Shown: piece by piece, positions 25,213 through 30,526 of the stretch
Numbering within the stretch: position 1 is the stretch's first letter
Layout: each line of letters begins with the position of its first letter
Source: Bacteroides sp.
Lineage (GTDB): Bacteria; Bacteroidota; Bacteroidia; Bacteroidales; Bacteroidaceae
DNA length: 30,526 nt
Direction: 5' to 3'
Assembly (NCBI GenBank): GCA_019414725.1
Contig: DXLM01000040.1
Coordinates: forward strand, 1-30,526
Translations under genes and position numbers: made by a program
The notes under the pieces: model-generated
Seen by the model: only the letters and a program-made list of their open reading frames with translations
Database searches by the model: none
What the model was told of the DNA's origin: nothing

Positions 25213-26310
25213 TTATTTTTTCCCTTGATTGGCTTTCCATTCGTTGAATACCTGTTGATTGATTTGAATTGCCTGACGCATCCATTTATAATCGGGGGTA
25301 TTGTCATAGTCATTGTCAAAACGATAGGCACCAACTCCTCCTTTATACCCTTCGGCTGGCATCCAAGCTGCTTGTTGAAGTAATTTTCCACCTGAAGTAG
25401 CGAAAGATTCAAAGTTTTCTGTGATAATTAGTTTTTCCGGGATGTTACCGGGACTTGTATAATCTGGTGTTCCATGACCATACGATTGAGTAATCCAGTA
25501 ATCTACATATTCTTCCATTTCTTCAGAAAAATAGTTGATATAACCATCGATACATAATAACTTGTGTCCTTTGCCTTCTGGGTCACTTTTCGGACCAATA
25601 TATTTGCCCATTTCTTTAACCAGTACCTGGATTGTTGTGTTATTCAGCGTTCCGTCTGAATCACTAAACCCAGCTCCCGGTTCCCAGTCGATATCAAAGC
25701 CGTCCCATTCACTGACAAAAAGTGAATCACAAAGTGCTTTAGCGTATTTGGCCAAGGCTTGATTCAATTCTTCCGTATTGTCGAAATTGTGCGATTTGAA
25801 TCCCCAGAAATCCCAGCGTGCGTATTTTTTTGCTGCTGCAAGTTCTGAGTCAGACCATCCTTCTTCGGCTGCCTGTTTTTCAATCTCATCGTAGATATAT
25901 TCAGGAGTTCTGCCTTTTCCCAGGTGAGAAAGTAAGCTAACTTCCAGCAGTTTGATTCCTTTTACTTTCTGTGCAAATTCTTTGTCTGCCTTCTGTGCTT
26001 CAGTGATTTCATATCTTCCTGGAGCACCACTCCACATGGAGATAATATCCATACTGTCGGGTACTGAAGATAAGTAACCTTTTCTCATTACACCTGAAGG
26101 AGCCCAATTTGAGAACCAGCCGAAAGCAACCGGACGTCCGTAGTTCTTAGCTGTTTCCTTATAGGCACGTAAGTTAGCGTAATATTCACTGTCTCCTAAA
26201 GTGTTATATCCGCCGATGTGTTCTACTTCTATGTTTTCTACATCGGTACAAGAGGTTATCATTGCTCCCAATAAAGGTATGATGTATAATAATTTTTTTA
26301 GTGTTTTCAT
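25213..26310 (-). CDS. GH18 endo-beta-N-acetylglucosaminidase-like lipoprotein
   Basis: The 365-residue lipoprotein has lipobox MITSC (Cys21). The GH18 signature DGFDIDWE spans 203-210, with Asp208 and Glu210 in the positions of the catalytic pair (DxxDxDxE), so it appears active. The barrel also shows IISMWSG (strand 3-like) and WITQSYGHG in the substrate-site strand. Sequence style and neighbours resemble the single-domain endoglycosidases of Bacteroides N-glycan loci. These cut between the two core GlcNAc residues of N-linked glycans at the cell surface, using substrate-assisted catalysis. Chitinase activity is less likely given the context. High-mannose versus complex glycan preference cannot be read from sequence. 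It lies 27 bases after the susD stop. Confidence 0.9.
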   Translation of the reverse strand: MKTLKKLLYIIPLLGAMITSCTDVENIEVEHIGGYNTLGDSEYYANLRAYKETAKNYGRPVAFGWFSNWAPSGVMRKGYLSSVPDSMDIISMWSGAPGRYEITEAQKADKEFAQKVKGIKLLEVSLLSHLGKGRTPEYIYDEIEKQAAEEGWSDSELAAAKKYARWDFWGFKSHNFDNTEELNQALAKYAKALCDSLFVSEWDGFDIDWEPGAGFSDSDGTLNNTTIQVLVKEMGKYIGPKSDPEGKGHKLLCIDGYINYFSEEMEEYVDYWITQSYGHGTPDYTSPGNIPEKLIITENFESFATSGGKLLQQAAWMPAEGYKGGVGAYRFDNDYDNTPDYKWMRQAIQINQQVFNEWKANQGKK

Positions 26311-26337
26311 GTCTTTACTGTATTAATTATTCGGTTA

Positions 26338-27960
26338 TTATTTGCAGTCCCACCACAAGTGTGTACTAGGTAAGTCCTGTCCGTTGCTTAGCATTTTAAC
26401 GGCTTCGTTATAAATCTTCTGTCCGTCAGCTGTTTGGTAGAAACTGATAGGATAAATCATTCGGCGAATACCTCCTTCTGTTGTAACTCCTTGGCTGCTA
26501 CCTCTGTTTGCCATAACAGGATTCAGTTTAGGATATCCGGTTCTTCTCCATTCTGTCCAGGCTTCTTGTCCGTTAGGGAAAAGAGCAATCCATTTCTGGA
26601 TCATGATTTTTTCGAGTTTCTGTTCCGTATTACCTTCAAATTTTACGGTTGTGGCGCAAGGAGCAGCAAAACTACAAGAATAACTTCCACCAACTTCATG
26701 CTTGATCGGGGTTTTACCAGAATTCATGTAAGCATCTACGGCTGAGCTGATTCCGTTTTCCTGGAAAGACATTTCAATACCTTGCTTATACAAGTCTTCT
26801 GCATTTCCAAATTCACCGCCCCATATTAAAGCAGCTTCAGCTCGCAGGAAGTAGACTTCGGAAGCACGTAACCAGTAAGTTGGTGTAGCTGCTTGTATGT
26901 TAGGTTTAGAAAACATCTTATATTCATCATTCTTTCCATATAGATGTCCTGCAGGAACTGCCTGATACTGTTTCCCATCGAACGCTTCTTTTCCTTGTGT
27001 GCTTTTAGAGTCTACTGGCAAGAAGTAAGCACTTAATCGAGGGTCTTCATATCCCATTAAGTAAGAGAACATAGACGAACCCATGCGAGATTCATCATAT
27101 TGTTCAGACAACCAATAGATGTTGTTTCGGAATGTGTATCCGGCTCCTGTACTCATCTGTGCTTCATCGTCTTTGGCAGTCATGACACCAATGGAATGGT
27201 CCAATGCCTGTGAAACATATTGTTTCGATAAGGCTTCATCGGCGTAGCGGACACGCATAGCAAGACGGAGTAGCAGAGAATTTGCATATTTTACCCATTT
27301 GGTTGAGTTACCAGCATATACAACATCATATTCACTCATAACCTCTACACCATTTTCTGCCTTTTCTGTCAGGATCTCAATGGCTTCTGTCAGATCTTTA
27401 AATATAGCTGTATAAATATCTTTCTCGGAATCGAATGGGATATTCATGGTAGCATCGGCTGCATGTGAATAAGGCATCGGACCGAAACATTCCAATGCTT
27501 TGTGCCAAGCTGAAATTTTCAGGATTTGTGCTAAGGCAAATACTTCAGGAGTATTGTTTTTCTCGGCTGCAGCTTTCAGCTTTTTCCATGGGTCAAGTGT
27601 GTTGGTATATGCACGTTTATAAGTTCCGGAAATCCAGCTGTCATTCAAGAAATAGGTAACGTTACTGTTTCCGCCTCCCCATGTATTATTCTGTCCGAAG
27701 AAACCACTCCAGCAGTCAGCCGATAAGTGATAGTCTGTTTGATACTGATTGATAATGTCAGTATCATCTGCCTGTGTTCCTACTGGAAATACTGTACGTT
27801 CGATAGTAGTGATTAAACCACCTACAGCAACTCCGTCCATGACTCCTTCTTCATCGGTCAGCTCAAATGGATTGGTGTTGATTTCTTCGTAATTGCATGA
27901 TGCCAATAGTGACACTGCAAATACGCCTGCTATAAATTTATATTGGTTTATCTTTTTCAT
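26338..27960 (-). CDS. SusD/RagB-family outer-membrane glycan-binding lipoprotein
   Basis: The 540-residue lipoprotein has lipobox LLASC (Cys22). A SusD-like fold follows, with the N-terminal helix and NTNPFELTDEEG segment, TPR-like helices (EVFALAQILKISAWHKALECFGPMPYSHA), YWLRASEVYFLRAEAAL, and the C-terminal WTEWRRTGYP segment conserved in this branch. The protein caps the SusC barrel and binds the glycan. The start at 27960 is the first ATG; a TTG six bases upstream is less likely. It begins 18 bases after the susC stop. The gene is intact, in contrast to the susC frame. Confidence 0.95.
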   Translation of the reverse strand: MKKINQYKFIAGVFAVSLLASCNYEEINTNPFELTDEEGVMDGVAVGGLITTIERTVFPVGTQADDTDIINQYQTDYHLSADCWSGFFGQNNTWGGGNSNVTYFLNDSWISGTYKRAYTNTLDPWKKLKAAAEKNNTPEVFALAQILKISAWHKALECFGPMPYSHAADATMNIPFDSEKDIYTAIFKDLTEAIEILTEKAENGVEVMSEYDVVYAGNSTKWVKYANSLLLRLAMRVRYADEALSKQYVSQALDHSIGVMTAKDDEAQMSTGAGYTFRNNIYWLSEQYDESRMGSSMFSYLMGYEDPRLSAYFLPVDSKSTQGKEAFDGKQYQAVPAGHLYGKNDEYKMFSKPNIQAATPTYWLRASEVYFLRAEAALIWGGEFGNAEDLYKQGIEMSFQENGISSAVDAYMNSGKTPIKHEVGGSYSCSFAAPCATTVKFEGNTEQKLEKIMIQKWIALFPNGQEAWTEWRRTGYPKLNPVMANRGSSQGVTTEGGIRRMIYPISFYQTADGQKIYNEAVKMLSNGQDLPSTHLWWDCK

Positions 27961-27978
27961 AATCAAAGGGTTTGTTTT

Positions 27979-30492
27979 TTATAGTTTAAATTTAATGCCA
28001 AAACCGAAACTGCGTACGCTGGGTTGCATGAAATAATCATTACCTTGTCCGTAAGTGCTTGTTGACGGTGTTAGCTCAGGGTCAAAGGGAGCTTTGCAAT
28101 ATAACATCCATGGATTGTTAGCAATGAAAGAAACGGTAACATCTTTCAGTACATTGGCAAACCATTTGTCTGGCATTGTATAACTGAATGTCATTTCTTG
28201 CAAGCGAATATTTGTTGCGCTGTACAGGTAGTATCCGGAAGTTTCATAACCTCCTGTACCAATCATTTGGTAGTATGTCTTTGCATCTACCCGACCTTGT
28301 CCTGGGAACAGAGCACCTCCGGCGTCACGAGCTTCTGCAGAACGTTTGGATACACCGAAACGGTCGAGGATAGCTTCGGTAGAAGAAGTAACCACTCCAC
28401 CAAATCGTCCGTTGATTAAGAAACTGAATCCAAATCCTTTATATGACAGGGCATTGTTCCATCCCATGTTAAAGTCTGGAGATGTCTTTCCTAAGTATAC
28501 AGGTTCACCTCTTTCCAGACCGAAGGTTCCGTCACTTTTTACTTCAACATATCCCTGACTATCTTTCTTGAAGAAAGTGTTTGCATAAATATCGTGAATA
28601 CTTCCACCTTCTTTCAGAATAACGCGACCATTGTCTTTCAGTACTTCCGGGATGTTAATCGGAGCTTCCATCAAATCGGTATGATAGTCTTTCACCATCT
28701 CCTTAATCTCATTTATATTCTTTGAGAATGTAAATGTAGAAGAAACAGCCAGACCGTTTTTAAACTTATCATTATAGCCGAAAGAAGCTTCCCAACCTCT
28801 ATTTTCTACGTTACCTGCTTGCAGGTAAATCTTCTGATAACCGGTGAATTCCGGTAAATCTCCCAGGAATGTCTGATTGTATGTATTCGATTTATAGTAA
28901 GTAACTTCTGCACTGAATTTGTTCCACAGGCGTAAGCTAACTCCCACTTCGTAAGATTTGGTGCGTTCAGCTTTAAAGTCAGTGAATGGATAAATATATG
29001 TCGGCGACGGAATACCCCCGACGATTGGAGTTGTTACTGTACCAGGAGTTAATCCAGAACGAGAAACTGGAGCACCAACTTCTGTATAAGAACCACGTAC
29101 TTTCAAATAAGAAATAAATTCAGGAAGCTGTACCATTTCCGAAATAATACCAGACAAACCGATAGAAGGATAGAAGAATGATTCTTCGTTGGTATTTACC
29201 AGACGAGAGTTCCAGTCGTTACGTCCGGTCAAGGTTAAGTAAAGCATACTCTTCCATCCCAGTTCGACGTTGCCGAAAATAGCATGGTTACGGATACGGC
29301 TGTCACCGCCTTTTTCTGAAGTACGGCCGTTTGACGGGTCGATATTGGAAACAGCAAATTTGTTAGGAACTTTCAGTAAGGTTCCTTTATATCCTCTTTC
29401 CAATGCCCAATAATTGGAATAACTCCATCCAAGGTTGGCAGAAATATTAAAGTCTTTGATCTGCTTATTAATATTTACCATGAAGTCAGCATATTCCTGA
29501 CGGTCATTGTAATTGCTATATTCGTAATGTCCTTTAGTACCTTCTGCAAAAACCTGGTCGGAAGATGCATAAATCTTACGTTCGAATTTTACATAAGTAT
29601 CGTCCATTCTGTAACGTGCAGCCAGATTAATCCAGTCGGTTATCTTGTAAGTTAATCCTACATTGAACATGTAGCGGCTCTTATTGTTGGTTGAAACGTT
29701 ACGGAATGCGGTCCAGTATGGATTCTGCGAGGCATAAGTTGATTCTGCTATCGGCCAGTACTGAACGGGAATTTTGCGGCTGTCGTCAAAGCGTTCGAAA
29801 GTTTTGATTTCTTCAAAATTTTCTCCTCGTGGAAAGAGGTAGGCTGCCATAACCGGATTCCAGTATTGACCTTGCGAAACCATGTTCTTGTCATCTTGCT
29901 TGATATACGATGCTCCTAAATCAAGTTGTAACTTGTCATTCAGGAAAGTTGAAGTATTACGGATCGTAAAGTTCAAGCGGTTGTATGAGTTGTTGGGAAC
30001 GATACCGTCAGAGTTGGTAGACGAGATGGAAGCAAATGTCTGGTTCTGTTTAGTACCGGTTGTTAAGGTCAATGAGTTGATAAAGTTAGTTCCTGTGTTG
30101 AAAAAATCTTTTTTAGGGTCATAATCAGAAGGAGTGGCGAGTTTTTCACCCCAGCTTTCATACATATCCTTTTTATTACCGTAAGTATTTTGGAATTCAG
30201 GAGTCATGTATGCTTTGCTGAATTCGGTAGAAGAAGAAAATGAAAGTTGCAGTTTACCTTCTTTACCTTTTTTAGTGGTGATAAGGATCACACCGTTTGC
30301 TGCACTACTACCATACAATGCTGCTGCCGACGGACCGCTCAATACAGAGATACTTTCGATATCTTCAGGGTTGAAGTCGGCAATACCTTCAGTTCCGGCC
30401 TTTCCTTCACCCATGATACCACTGTCTGTATTTCCCATGTTTGTATTGAACAATGGAATACCGTCTACTACATAGGGATGCTCGTAAATCAG
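27979..30492 (-). CDS. SusC/RagA-family TonB-dependent transporter, 5'-incomplete with in-frame TGA
   Basis: The open frame gives about 837 codons and runs to a normal barrel end (FGFGIKFKL). It holds the later part of the plug (PYVVDGIPL, then ADFNPEDIESISVLSGPSAAALYGSSAANG, then GVILITTKKG) and the whole 22-strand barrel. It lacks the signal peptide, carboxypeptidase-like domain, TonB box and early plug, roughly 200 residues of a normal ~1,000-residue SusC. On the minus strand a TGA at 30495-30493 ends the frame upstream. The ten codons before that, up to the window edge, stay open and read TLTIRSLGCF, like the LxIRG region of a plug. No credible start exists: the only start-like codon near the 5' end is a TTG at 30453 inside the plug. 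It may be a nonsense-broken gene, a silent cassette, or an error near a sequence end. Confidence 0.85.
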   Translation of the reverse strand: MIYEHPYVVDGIPLFNTNMGNTDSGIMGEGKAGTEGIADFNPEDIESISVLSGPSAAALYGSSAANGVILITTKKGKEGKLQLSFSSSTEFSKAYMTPEFQNTYGNKKDMYESWGEKLATPSDYDPKKDFFNTGTNFINSLTLTTGTKQNQTFASISSTNSDGIVPNNSYNRLNFTIRNTSTFLNDKLQLDLGASYIKQDDKNMVSQGQYWNPVMAAYLFPRGENFEEIKTFERFDDSRKIPVQYWPIAESTYASQNPYWTAFRNVSTNNKSRYMFNVGLTYKITDWINLAARYRMDDTYVKFERKIYASSDQVFAEGTKGHYEYSNYNDRQEYADFMVNINKQIKDFNISANLGWSYSNYWALERGYKGTLLKVPNKFAVSNIDPSNGRTSEKGGDSRIRNHAIFGNVELGWKSMLYLTLTGRNDWNSRLVNTNEESFFYPSIGLSGIISEMVQLPEFISYLKVRGSYTEVGAPVSRSGLTPGTVTTPIVGGIPSPTYIYPFTDFKAERTKSYEVGVSLRLWNKFSAEVTYYKSNTYNQTFLGDLPEFTGYQKIYLQAGNVENRGWEASFGYNDKFKNGLAVSSTFTFSKNINEIKEMVKDYHTDLMEAPINIPEVLKDNGRVILKEGGSIHDIYANTFFKKDSQGYVEVKSDGTFGLERGEPVYLGKTSPDFNMGWNNALSYKGFGFSFLINGRFGGVVTSSTEAILDRFGVSKRSAEARDAGGALFPGQGRVDAKTYYQMIGTGGYETSGYYLYSATNIRLQEMTFSYTMPDKWFANVLKDVTVSFIANNPWMLYCKAPFDPELTPSTSTYGQGNDYFMQPSVRSFGFGIKFKL

Positions 30493-30526
30493 TCAAAAAC
30501 AACCTAACGATCTAATTGTCAGTGTT

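Noticed and set aside
1..30526. Search by eye for CRISPR arrays, insertion sequences, integrases or phage genes
   Set aside because: No spaced direct repeats, transposase or recombinase motifs were seen; composition and gene style are uniform across the window.

Overview
The window looks like a chromosomal segment from a gut Bacteroidales organism (Bacteroides, Phocaeicola or Parabacteroides). It carries a SusC/SusD-type glycan locus and many lipoproteins with acidic residues after the lipid-anchored cysteine. DUF3836, DUF6029, Omp28 and BACON domains are present, and several promoters match the Bacteroides -7 consensus TAnnTTTG. No integrase, transposase, CRISPR array or phage gene was seen.

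Layout. (1) 60-7304, plus strand: an envelope operon encoding a large lipoprotein, a TlpA-like thioredoxin, a DUF6029-like outer-membrane barrel, an Omp28-like lipoprotein with a CxxC motif, and a BACON-metzincin lipoprotein protease. A strong hairpin separates the first gene from the rest. (2) 7478-8344, minus: an EFR1-type flavodoxin-ferredoxin, divergent from ruvB. (3) 8438-12375, plus: ruvB, a Wzx-like flippase and a DUF389 membrane protein. (4) 12464-14377, minus: a DEAD-box RNA helicase with a DbpA-type RNA-binding domain. (5) 14485-16870, minus: a compact five-gene membrane/regulator operon (DUF3836, CPBP protease, DUF2975, small membrane protein, YozG-like repressor). Its promoter lies between two inverted copies of a 22-nt element. 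(6) 17153-19261, plus: a SusB-type GH97 glycosidase. (7) 19349-23553, minus: a calcium-type P-ATPase, a HAD phosphatase and ribF. (8) 23713-23786, plus: tRNA-Met(CAT) with promoter and terminator. (9) 24025 to the right edge, minus: a polysaccharide utilization locus with SusC, SusD, a GH18 endoglycosidase and a DUF1735-LamG lipoprotein, plausibly acting on N-glycans of host glycoproteins.

The points most worth following up are: the susC reading frame, which meets an in-frame TGA just upstream of the conserved VVDGIP plug motif, while ten further upstream codons still read like SusC plug; the paired inverted elements around the promoter of the YozG/DUF2975 operon; and the envelope operon, in which two CxxC proteins accompany a cysteine-rich surface metzincin and a barrel with a terminal cysteine pair. 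All functional statements come from reading motifs by eye; no database search was run.
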